A stretch of DNA of 11,449 nt, taken from positions 1 through 11,449 of the forward strand of contig CAZPFX010000025.1 in NCBI GenBank assembly GCA_964586055.1. Direction: 5' to 3'. Source of the DNA: UM-FILTER-42-14 sp964586055 (GTDB lineage Bacteria > Patescibacteriota > Microgenomatia > UBA1400 > PJMF01). A program made the translations under genes and the position numbers. The notes below the pieces were generated by a model. That model was not told where the DNA came from, searched no databases, and saw nothing but the letters and a program-made list of their open reading frames with translations. Shown here in pieces: positions 6,081-11,449 of this stretch (position 1 is its first letter; every line of letters begins with the position of its first letter).

Positions 6081-6348
6081 GAACACAGTAATTAGTCTAA
6101 GAATCGATAAACAATTAAAGACCTCAGCTCAAGAGGTGGCCGAGAGCGCAGGTCTCAAACTTGGCACGCTTATCAATGCCTATCTGCGTCAAGTTGTAGC
6201 TTCTCGTCACATTTCCTTGTACGCGCCAGAACAAATGACCCCTAAGCTTGAATCACTAATCGCAGATGTTGAAAGTGAGATTGCTGATGGCAAAGTTAGC
6301 AAAGAATTTGATACTGCTGATGCATTTTTAGCTGACTTAAAAAAATAA
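6079..6348 (+). CDS. RelB/DinJ-like antitoxin
   Basis: An 89-aa protein with an N-terminal ribbon-helix-helix: strand NTVISLRIDKQLKTSAQEVA, then helices AESAGLKLGTLINAYLRQVV. This resembles DinJ/RelB antitoxins that dimerise, bind DNA and neutralise a RelE/YafQ-type mRNA endonuclease. The C-terminal half (TPKLESLIADVESEIADGKV, then DTADAFLADLKK) is acidic and helical and would wrap the toxin. The start was moved from TTG 6043 to ATG 6079 because the former lies in the -35 box and the peptide before it does not belong to the fold. The toxin gene follows after 7 bases without a Shine-Dalgarno sequence, the usual antitoxin-first order. Autoregulation is likely through the palindrome over its own start. 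Confidence 0.85.
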   Translation: MNTVISLRIDKQLKTSAQEVAESAGLKLGTLINAYLRQVVASRHISLYAPEQMTPKLESLIADVESEIADGKVSKEFDTADAFLADLKK

Positions 6349-6355
6349 AATAACT

Positions 6356-6616
6356 ATGAGAATTCGTTATTCTTCTCGATTTAAGAAACAATACAAAAAA
6401 CTGCCTAAAAAATTTCAAGAGCAATTTGATGAGCGCTTACAGACTTTTCTCTCTGATCCACTTAGTCCGAGACTTCGCATTCATCCACTCAAAGGAAAAT
6501 TTTTGGGGTATTGGAGCATGAGTGTGAATGGAGACCTGAGGGCAATTTATCAAAGAATCGGAGATGAGCTAACTCTGTTTGTACTTATTGGAACCCATAG
6601 CGAGCTGTATGGGTGA
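6356..6616 (+). CDS. RelE/YafQ-family mRNA-interferase toxin
   Basis: An 86-aa, strongly basic protein of the RelE/ParE superfamily, of usual length. It begins with strand MRIRYSSRFKKQYKKLP and two helices (KKFQEQFDERLQTFLSDP). Next comes the hallmark RIHPLKGKFLGYWSMSVNGD (41-60), then LRAIYQR (61-67) and the C-terminal IGTHSELYG. H43, K46, R62, H81 and Y85 occupy the positions used by YafQ/RelE-type toxins for cutting mRNA in the ribosome A site. Activity is inferred, not shown. It is co-transcribed with the upstream antitoxin. From 6410 to its end it is duplicated at 7815-8022, beyond the kinase gene. Confidence 0.88.
   Translation: MRIRYSSRFKKQYKKLPKKFQEQFDERLQTFLSDPLSPRLRIHPLKGKFLGYWSMSVNGDLRAIYQRIGDELTLFVLIGTHSELYG
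6410..6543 (+). repeat. 134-bp duplicated block, copy 1 (inside toxin)
   Basis: Identical to 7815-7949 except that the T run at 6500-6504 has five Ts here and six in copy 2. Immediately downstream (6544-6616 versus 7950-8022) identity falls to about 69% (23 differences over the last 25 codons). Most of these changes are synonymous or conservative. Confidence 0.9.
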
Positions 6617-6622
6617 GGTTTT

Positions 6623-6651
6623 TTGATATCTCCACATCTTGACTGTATAAT
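6623..6651 (+). promoter_or_regulatory. Promoter of the kinase gene (TTGATA-17-TATAAT)
   Basis: The -35 TTGATA (6623-6628), a 17-bp spacer and the consensus -10 TATAAT (6646-6651) predict a start near 6658. That leaves a leader of about 39 bases before ATG 6697. This makes the kinase gene independent of the toxin-antitoxin operon. Confidence 0.7.
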
Positions 6652-6676
6652 CACAGATCTTGTTTTTTAAATAGGA

Positions 6677-6733
6677 ATGAGTGCTGACACATTGATATGC
6701 AAGATTGGTTGGAAATACTTACTGAAGTTTTAG
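6677..6733 (+). other. Short upstream ORF overlapping the kinase start
   Basis: ATG 6677 opens an 18-codon frame (MSADTLICKIGWKYLLKF) that ends at TAG 6731-6733, 37 bases inside the kinase gene and in a different frame. It is preceded by AGGA with no spacing, so translation is uncertain. It could lower or gate kinase translation, or be chance. Confidence 0.25.
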
Positions 6734-7794
6734 CTGAAATCGGGCTAGATGGGCTCGATTTAGTAGATGCAGAAAAATTAGCTGGTGGAGTTGTTTCGCT
6801 AGTTATTTCTGCAAAACGTAATGGTCAGCCTATTGTTATAAAGCACACGCTTGATAATATTCCTGTGGCCGGGCCCTTTAGTTTTCCAGATCAAACAAGT
6901 CTTCTTTCGGTGGCACCGCATACACATGCGCTTGATGGCTTGATTTTGTCTCATCTTCAGGATTTAGACATCGTTGTGCCAAGCCTGCTTCATTTTTCTC
7001 CTGAAAAAAGAGTCACTGTCATGAGTGATTTTCGAGAAAATGGCTATGGATTGCTACAAGATCAGCTTGTGAATGGAGAATTATCAAAAAAATCAGCATT
7101 AGAGATTGGTAGGGCGCTGGCAAAACTCACGATGATTTTCAGTCAGTTGCCTGAGAATATAGATCAAGTTGAAGATTCCACAATCCAAGCGAGAGAAAGA
7201 TTAGAAGAACTTCATGGTTTTTTGCGACCCCAGCTGGATCTTTACAGAAAAATTGAAAGAAAATTTTTAGCAGGTAAGCATCTTATTTATACAGACGGCC
7301 ATCCAAAGAATTTGGCTTTGCACGCGGAAGATGGAAGCATCATGATTTTTGATTTTGGGAGAAGTATTGTTGCTGATCCCCAGTTTGTGGCACCAAACTT
7401 TGCAGCACATATTGGCCTCGCAGTTTTGGGAGGATGTTTTAGAGATGCGAGAGATGGAATTTCGTATATTCAAGAATTTATTACTGCCTATAACAGCGAG
7501 GCGCAAGCTGAATACAAAATAGACGAAGGGTGGTTTGTGACTTATTTTATGGCTGAGATTCTTCACAGGGGACTGTCTGGAAGATGGATTGATGGTAGGA
7601 TTTTCAGTACTGCTACGCAGCAGGAAGTTGAAAAAGCTGTTCACGCTTTCGCAATCGATGTTTTTAGACCACAGGGAAATGAGTCAATTACAACTATAGA
7701 TGATTTGCTTAGCTCGCTTTCAAAATACTCGAAGCTAATTCAGAGTGGTTTCTTTTCTCTGAGTGTTGATGAAGCGCTTGAGATTATGAAATGA
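6697..7794 (+). CDS. APH-family small-molecule kinase (aminoglycoside phosphotransferase fold)
   Basis: A 365-aa protein with the kinase-like fold of the APH/choline kinase group, which phosphorylates small molecules with ATP. The N-lobe has VVSLVISAKRNGQPIVIKHT, with K49 as the likely ATP-binding lysine. The catalytic loop is LIYTDGHPKNLAL (196-208), with D200 as base and N205 as a metal ligand, corresponding to HxDxxxxN. IFDFGRS (217-223) is the DFG metal site, D219. The C-terminal ~110 residues are helical. The layout recalls 5-methylthioribose or homoserine kinases more than resistance enzymes, and the substrate cannot be assigned. It has its own promoter and a leader with a short overlapping ORF. 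There is no Shine-Dalgarno sequence at ATG 6697, but this is the first start after an in-frame stop. The gene lies between two copies of the toxin 3' half. Confidence 0.82.
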   Translation: MQDWLEILTEVLAEIGLDGLDLVDAEKLAGGVVSLVISAKRNGQPIVIKHTLDNIPVAGPFSFPDQTSLLSVAPHTHALDGLILSHLQDLDIVVPSLLHFSPEKRVTVMSDFRENGYGLLQDQLVNGELSKKSALEIGRALAKLTMIFSQLPENIDQVEDSTIQARERLEELHGFLRPQLDLYRKIERKFLAGKHLIYTDGHPKNLALHAEDGSIMIFDFGRSIVADPQFVAPNFAAHIGLAVLGGCFRDARDGISYIQEFITAYNSEAQAEYKIDEGWFVTYFMAEILHRGLSGRWIDGRIFSTATQQEVEKAVHAFAIDVFRPQGNESITTIDDLLSSLSKYSKLIQSGFFSLSVDEALEIMK

Positions 7795-7800
7795 AGTTGG

Positions 7801-8022
7801 CTTTCTCGCATTAGAAATTTCAAGAGCAATTTGATGAGCGCTTACAGACTTTTCTCTCTGATCCACTTAGTCCGAGACTTCGCATTCATCCACTCAAAGG
7901 AAAATTTTTTGGGGTATTGGAGCATGAGTGTGAATGGAGACCTGAGGGCTATTTATCAGAGAGTTGGCGAAGAACTTGTCATTTTTGCTTTGATTGGCAC
8001 TCATAGTGAATTGTATGGGTAA
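7801..8022 (+). pseudogene. Truncated, frameshifted second copy of the RelE/YafQ toxin
   Basis: Homology to the toxin starts clearly at 7815 (FQEQFDERLQTFLSDP frame) and perhaps earlier, as TTCTCG at 7803-7808 matches 6374-6379 if about 24 bases were lost between. The N-terminal ~18 residues and the antitoxin are missing. A T6 run in place of T5 (near 7904-7911) shifts the frame. After it FLGYWSMSVNGDLRAIYQ runs on to THSELYG and a TAA stop at 8020-8022. A 63-aa ORF from ATG 7831 exists only because of this shift, and its first ~27 residues are out of frame and meaningless. The last 25 codons differ from the intact toxin by 23 bases but encode a well-conserved C-terminus (QRVGEELVIFALIGTHSELY), so this end descends from a different toxin allele. 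Confidence 0.85.
7815..7949 (+). repeat. 134-bp duplicated block, copy 2 (with one extra T)
   Basis: Matches 6410-6543 base for base apart from one added T. The two copies are direct repeats about 1.4 kb apart and flank the kinase gene, so homologous recombination between them could delete it. Confidence 0.9.
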
Positions 8023-8082
8023 ACAGAGAAATTCTTACAAATTAGCGCTACTCAACCATATGCATTAATACAAATACGTCTG

Positions 8083-8098
8083 TTTGAACACATTCAAA
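8083..8098. promoter_or_regulatory. Small inverted repeat TTTGAA-CACA-TTCAAA upstream of the aldolase promoter
   Basis: Perfect 6-bp arms with a 4-base centre, 12 bases upstream of the aldolase -35. It is a possible operator or activator site. A chance match cannot be excluded. Confidence 0.25.
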
Positions 8099-8110
8099 TC
8101 ATCCTCCACC

Positions 8111-8139
8111 TAGACAACCCGCTCTCGAGTTGGGATAGT
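8111..8139 (+). promoter_or_regulatory. Leaderless promoter of the aldolase gene
   Basis: The -35 TAGACA (8111-8116), a 17-bp spacer and the -10 GATAGT (8134-8139) with an upstream TGG (extended -10) precede ATG 8148 by 8 bases. No Shine-Dalgarno sequence is present. Each box has mismatches to consensus, but the spacing and position are right. Confidence 0.55.
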
Positions 8140-8147
8140 AGAAGTCT

Positions 8148-9446
8148 ATGACAAATACCTCTCCCAAAGAATTAGCAGCTGCCGTTCAGTTTGGTTCCCC
8201 TCGTGAAGTGCGAGAGGCGAGGCTAGAGCTCTATACACAGGCTACTCAGGCAGGAATTCGTTTGGCTTCGATTCAAGAGCTTTATATGGCTCGTGCAAGA
8301 GGAGAGCACCAGACAAAATTCAGTGTTCCAGCCCTGAATATTCGCGGGACTAGTTTTTTTATCATGCGAGCGATTTTCAGAGCTGCGAAAAGGCAAGATG
8401 CCGGCGCCTTTATTTTCGAACTCGCCAGATCAGAAATGGGCTACACAAAACAATCCCCAGAAGAGTATGTGGCTATGGTTTTAGCCGCAGCTTTAGCAGA
8501 AAAGTGGACGGGACCAGTCTTTGTTCAGGGGGATCATTTCCAGGCAAAAGCAGCGCGTTCTGGCGTTGCAAAGGTTGGCGAAATCGAATCGATTAAAAAA
8601 CTCATTGATTCATCCTTGGCAGCGGGAATTCTGAATATAGATATTGATATGTCGACCTTAGTTGACTTGGAAAAGGTGACAGTAGAAGATCAACAAGTCC
8701 CGAACGTGCGCTTTACCAACGAACTTCAGGACTTTATTAGAGAGCGCGAACAAAAAGGTATCGTCACTTCAGTTGGCGGCGAGCTTGGTCACATTGGCGG
8801 TACGAACTCGACGAAGGAAGAGTGCGAAGTTTTCCTTTCCCAGGTTCCGGGTCTGAGTAAACTTAGTATCCAAACAGGCACACAGCACGGCGGGGTTGTT
8901 TCTGAAGATGGCACGGTCCAGAAGATGACGGTCGATTTTTCCCTTCACAAAGAACTATCTGGATTTATCCGTGAGAAATTTGGTCTGGCTGGCACGGTCC
9001 AGCACGGAGCCTCGACCCTGCAGGATGAGGCCTTCCACATTTTGCCAGAGTCGGAGGCGGTCGAGGTGCATCTCGCGACCGGCATCCAGAACATGATTTT
9101 CGATCACCCGGCTTTCCCAGAGAATTTGCTCTTGGCGATGTATGGTTTTGTTGATGAAAAATATGGCAATGAGCGTGGCAAAATGACTGAGGCGCAGTTC
9201 CACTACCGAATGAGAAAAAATGGCTGGGGAGAGTTTAAGAGAGAGCTTTGGGAAATGCCAGAATCTGTCTCTGAGACACTCTCAAATGTGGTCGAAGAGT
9301 GGATGACGAGAATGTTTGGCTGGCTCGAGACGACGGGAACCAAGGGATTAGTAAATAAAACGATTAGGCATCCAGCCTTTGAGCCAATGATACGCTCTGA
9401 AAAAACCGAGGTCAGTGCTGAGGAGACGAAGGGGTTGGGAGATTAA
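8148..9446 (+). CDS. fba: Class II (zinc-dependent) fructose-bisphosphate aldolase family protein
   Basis: A 432-aa TIM-barrel protein of the class II aldolase family. These enzymes split fructose 1,6-bisphosphate into DHAP and glyceraldehyde 3-phosphate in glycolysis, or run the reverse. SVPALNIRGTSFFIMRAIF (59-77) matches the N-terminal strand and helix. VFVQGDHFQ (124-132) supplies the catalytic D129 and zinc ligand H130. NIDIDMSTL (163-171) and SVGGELGHIGG (208-218, E212) follow. TGTQHGG (243-249) gives H247 and VQHGAS (284-289) gives H286, the other two zinc ligands. TGIQNMIFDHPAF (311-323) is the last barrel strand region. It is longer than the usual 280-360 aa because of a helical C-terminal extension (~330-432) with a Lys/Glu-rich tail. 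A tagatose or other sugar-phosphate substrate is possible. It is monocistronic and convergent with the next gene, overlapping by 4 bases. Confidence 0.82.
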   Translation: MTNTSPKELAAAVQFGSPREVREARLELYTQATQAGIRLASIQELYMARARGEHQTKFSVPALNIRGTSFFIMRAIFRAAKRQDAGAFIFELARSEMGYTKQSPEEYVAMVLAAALAEKWTGPVFVQGDHFQAKAARSGVAKVGEIESIKKLIDSSLAAGILNIDIDMSTLVDLEKVTVEDQQVPNVRFTNELQDFIREREQKGIVTSVGGELGHIGGTNSTKEECEVFLSQVPGLSKLSIQTGTQHGGVVSEDGTVQKMTVDFSLHKELSGFIREKFGLAGTVQHGASTLQDEAFHILPESEAVEVHLATGIQNMIFDHPAFPENLLLAMYGFVDEKYGNERGKMTEAQFHYRMRKNGWGEFKRELWEMPESVSETLSNVVEEWMTRMFGWLETTGTKGLVNKTIRHPAFEPMIRSEKTEVSAEETKGLGD

Positions 9447-10183
9447 TAGATTACTATATCCTTACGATCTAAAACTTTACAAGCCTCGAGCGCATTTATT
9501 TGATATCGCTTTGCAAGCGCCCTAATTCTTTTGCCATCAGAGATTGAGAGATATTCATTCTGAATACCAAGGGCAACAATATTCTCTAGAGAGGCTAGGT
9601 TCATTCTAGGTCTGAGATAATTTTCTGCATCGGAGACAATTGGTTTTATTATTTCTAATAAAACTGGGTGTGAGTCTCTCATAGTTGTATTAATTGGAAG
9701 ACGAAATTCATCCTCATTGTATTCCACACCACCCAATAACCGCACTCTGTTTAGAAAACGGATTGCTCGTTGGAATTCATCATTTTTTGCATTTTCTCTT
9801 TGCTTCTTGCGCCACCACTCCTCATCTCCTGGCTCAGTACGACTCCAATCGTGGTACTTCATAAAGATTGAATTGATTCTTCTTGCTCTTTGCAAATCTG
9901 GGGAATCTGGAATGCGTTCAAGCAAAACTTTTCCACCACTTGCTGCTATAGCGTTGGGAAAGTTATTCGGCAACAATAAATGCAATATTTTATGCATGTA
10001 AAACTGAGCTTTTGAGTACTCGGGAATAGCAAGTACTTCATTTTCTTTAGAATGATACTCAACAACAACTTTATTTTCTCCTACTGCGGTTGCTGTTTTT
10101 TCTCTTCCACGGCCTATCTCGTCTCCGATGCCGCCATGAGAACTTAGGAAAAGTGAGTGTCTGTTTTCGTTTGTGCGCATCAT
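9443..10183 (-). CDS. Uncharacterised 246-aa protein
   Basis: I do not recognise this protein. Residues ~14-45 (SSHGGIGDEIGRGREKTATA, then KVVVEYHS) are Gly-rich with following strands. With YSKAQFYMHKILHLLLPNNF (56-75) and GKVLLERIP (84-92) they faintly resemble the N-lobe of a kinase fold, but no HRD/HxD or DFG motif follows. Residues ~100-170 are charged and helical (WSRTEPGDEEWWRKKQREN and neighbours). The C-terminal ~90 residues are helical. No signal or membrane segment is seen, so it is probably cytosolic. It lies 55 bases downstream of the Fic-like gene on the same strand and could be co-transcribed with it, but a TATTAT box (10197-10192) 8 bases before ATG 10183 suggests its own leaderless start. 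ATG 10180 is an alternative start. Confidence 0.75.
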   Translation of the reverse strand: MMRTNENRHSLFLSSHGGIGDEIGRGREKTATAVGENKVVVEYHSKENEVLAIPEYSKAQFYMHKILHLLLPNNFPNAIAASGGKVLLERIPDSPDLQRARRINSIFMKYHDWSRTEPGDEEWWRKKQRENAKNDEFQRAIRFLNRVRLLGGVEYNEDEFRLPINTTMRDSHPVLLEIIKPIVSDAENYLRPRMNLASLENIVALGIQNEYLSISDGKRIRALAKRYQINALEACKVLDRKDIVIY

Positions 10184-10191
10184 CTCAAATA

Positions 10192-10197
10192 ATAATA
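10192..10197 (-). promoter_or_regulatory. Candidate -10 box TATTAT of the 246-aa gene
   Basis: TATTAT at 10197-10192 on the minus strand lies 8 bases before ATG 10183, the same geometry as the other leaderless promoters here. The surrounding sequence is AT-rich and no -35 is evident, so support is moderate. Confidence 0.4.
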
Positions 10198-10238
10198 GCA
10201 GGCTTGGCAGATGGTTTGTTGGCCTTAAGAAATTTATC

Positions 10239-11309
10239 CTAGGTATTTACTTCTGCCAAAACATTTGGAACTAAAATTTCCTCTAGGGCAAGGTACCTAT
10301 GTATATAGTTCCCTGTCTCTTGCAAAAGTTGTTTTAATTTAGCAGGTACCTTTAAATATCCTGATTTAAATTTTGTTTGATAAAAACTACTCACCTTTTC
10401 GCGGTTCTCATTCATAAATCTTGTAAAATTTTCAGGTGAATCTCGATAATGTAGTGCTTGGGCAAGTTCTTGATACATACTTCTTCTAAACTCGTTCATT
10501 ATTATAAGTCTGTCGTAGATGAGTTGGTTGTGTTGTAAGTTTAACGTACGCGCCTCATCTGTTAGGAAATTAGGTATACCGTCAATGCTCGTAGACTGGG
10601 CGTGGTCTCCACACCTTGCTCTCAGACCATTATGAGAAAATGCTCGTTTATTATCAGCAAATCTGTCTACTGAAAAATCAAAATCGAAAAAATCTACTTT
10701 GTCACTTCTTTCTACTTTCCCTTCTTTTATTAAAACTCTTTGCAACCATAACATCCAGTCTTCAGAGGCTCTGCCGTTACCGTCATGTTTAATATGTAAA
10801 AAGTCTAGCCAAGTTTGAAACTCCAAGGCTTTTTCCCACACTTCTCCAGCAGAGCTATTGCCTGCCCTATAGGCATCAACCGAATCAAAAAAAGCTTTGA
10901 CTATCTCGCTTTTTGTTCCTCCGAGCTCGGGAATTGTAAACAACATTGGATCTTTACCGTCGATTAGTCTAACGCTTCTAATAGTATTTAATCCCGAATT
11001 ATTTGGTTGATTTATGGCACGAACAGCATGACTTTCTTCAAAAGCCAAATTTGCAATTACGGCGCTTGTGTTTCCTGAATGCAAGAGCCATATATATTCG
11101 AACGCTTCTTCTGAGGTGCAGTTATCCATACCGCCATTCTCTATTAAGCGTCTAACCTCGTTAGTACTTTGCCAAACAGCAAGGATATGACCTAGGTCAG
11201 GATGCTTTTTTTCTAGCTCAGATAGCTCTTCTGGCTCGAGAATCAAGCAACTTTCTCTATTCTCAAGAGAAGTCGCTTCTTGGCTTGCACTTTGAGTTTC
11301 TGAATCCAT
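10239..11309 (-). CDS. Divergent Fic-like protein (HxxxDGNGR retained)
   Basis: A 356-aa protein from ATG 11309 that contains WLDFLHIKHDGNGRASEDWM (~residues 167-186). This aligns with the Fic loop HPFxDGNGRxxR. H172, D176, N178 and R180 are kept. Pro-Phe is replaced by Ile-Lys, and the second Arg, which binds ATP phosphate, is Glu (183). Helices before (SEIVKAFFDSVDAYRAGNS) and after (LWLQRVLIKEG) match the Fic core. The N-terminal ~35 residues are acidic and probably disordered. The C-terminal half (~240-356) is helical and unassigned. Loss of the second Arg suggests altered chemistry, as in the phosphotransferase Doc or other Fic variants, or loss of activity. GTG 11342 in frame would add 11 residues but overlaps the preceding gene and has no usable Shine-Dalgarno spacing, so I prefer ATG 11309. 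It probably forms an operon with the upstream partial gene. Confidence 0.72.
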   Translation of the reverse strand: MDSETQSASQEATSLENRESCLILEPEELSELEKKHPDLGHILAVWQSTNEVRRLIENGGMDNCTSEEAFEYIWLLHSGNTSAVIANLAFEESHAVRAINQPNNSGLNTIRSVRLIDGKDPMLFTIPELGGTKSEIVKAFFDSVDAYRAGNSSAGEVWEKALEFQTWLDFLHIKHDGNGRASEDWMLWLQRVLIKEGKVERSDKVDFFDFDFSVDRFADNKRAFSHNGLRARCGDHAQSTSIDGIPNFLTDEARTLNLQHNQLIYDRLIIMNEFRRSMYQELAQALHYRDSPENFTRFMNENREKVSSFYQTKFKSGYLKVPAKLKQLLQETGNYIHRYLALEEILVPNVLAEVNT

Positions 11310-11332
11310 ATTCACGAAGTTTTTTTCAAGAT

Positions 11333-11449
11333 TTACCTCCACCCCTTCGCCAACTCACCCGCATTAGTAAACGGTGATTGGTGGACGAGTGGGTCAGCTT
11401 CTAGCTGCGGCAATTCATCCTGATAAGTCGGTCGGTCGGTTTTATAAAT
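11333..11449 (-). CDS. C-terminal end of an unidentified gene (runs off the right edge)
   Basis: On the minus strand a frame is open from the window edge for 38 codons to TAA at 11335-11333. It includes PTYQDELPQLEADPLVHQSP and ends GELAKGWR. The composition is protein-like and richer in G+C than the Fic-like gene downstream. The stop lies 23 bases before the preferred start of that gene, so the two are probably co-transcribed. A GGAGG sequence near the stop (11340-11336) is not correctly spaced for any in-frame start. Too little is visible to name the family. Confidence 0.5.
   Translation of the reverse strand: MYKTDRPTYQDELPQLEADPLVHQSPFTNAGELAKGWR

Noticed and set aside
6601..6616. TGA read as an amino acid (alternative genetic code)
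   Set aside because: TGA ends the toxin and kinase genes exactly where their families end, and Trp is encoded by TGG throughout. Code 11 fits.
7831..8022. Stand-alone 63-aa gene starting at ATG 7831
   Set aside because: Its first ~27 residues are the wrong frame of the duplicated toxin, created by one inserted T. It is a pseudogene fragment.
8955..9203. Minus-strand open frame inside the aldolase gene
   Set aside because: Lies opposite zinc-ligand and barrel motifs of a well-supported gene. It is a shadow frame.
11310..11342. GTG 11342 as the start of the Fic-like protein
   Set aside because: It overlaps the end of the upstream gene, the GGAGG lies within rather than before the start, and ATG 11309 is available 23 bases past the upstream stop. 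It remains possible.

Overview
The window looks like a piece of a small, streamlined bacterial genome of the Candidate Phyla Radiation (Patescibacteria) type. This is an inference. It rests on near-absent Shine-Dalgarno sites, consensus -10 boxes placed 6-9 bases before start codons (apparently leaderless mRNAs), short gaps between genes, several proteins with only remote family resemblance, and decaying small genes. TGA is used as a stop (toxin at 6356-6616, kinase at 6697-7794), which argues against the recoded Gracilibacteria/Absconditabacteria lineages.

Region 1 (1-2087, + strand) holds a HAD-like protein (122-988) whose catalytic DxDG motif is at the C-terminus instead of the N-terminus. 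It is bracketed by two imperfect GC-rich direct repeats. A complete Fic AMP-transferase with an N-terminal inhibitory motif and a C-terminal winged helix (1038-2087) follows. Its extended -10 is preceded by three phased copies of TGGCAYGA.

Region 2 (2077-2782) has no intact gene. It contains a frameshifted Rossmann-like gene on the minus strand (2077-2471) that still has a good promoter, and a small frame-broken remnant (2587-2759). Region 3 (2783-4129, +) is an unrecognised, probably alpha-helical protein. Region 4 (4151-5947, -) is a two-gene operon: a CBS-pair protein followed by an ArsB/NhaD-type membrane ion transporter.

Region 5 (5982-8022, +) is a toxin-antitoxin locus. A RelB/DinJ-like antitoxin and a RelE/YafQ-like toxin are driven by a promoter whose -10 and start codon lie inside a 14-bp palindrome. 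An APH-fold kinase gene with its own promoter comes next, then a second, broken copy of the toxin 3' half. The two toxin copies share a 134-bp block identical except for one inserted T, then abruptly drop to about 69% identity, which points to recombination between toxin alleles. Region 6 (8148-9446, +) is a long class II fructose-bisphosphate aldolase-family protein.

Region 7 (9443-11449, -) is a minus-strand cluster: the C-terminus of an unidentified gene entering from the right edge, a divergent Fic-like protein (HxxxDGNGR retained, second Arg lost), and an unrecognised 246-aa protein. The metabolic genes (aldolase, transporter) sit among conflict or signalling-type genes (two Fic-fold proteins, a TA pair, an APH kinase). 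The most unusual points are the mosaic toxin duplication around the kinase, the divergent Fic cluster, the motif-permuted HAD protein and the phased operator of the Fic gene.
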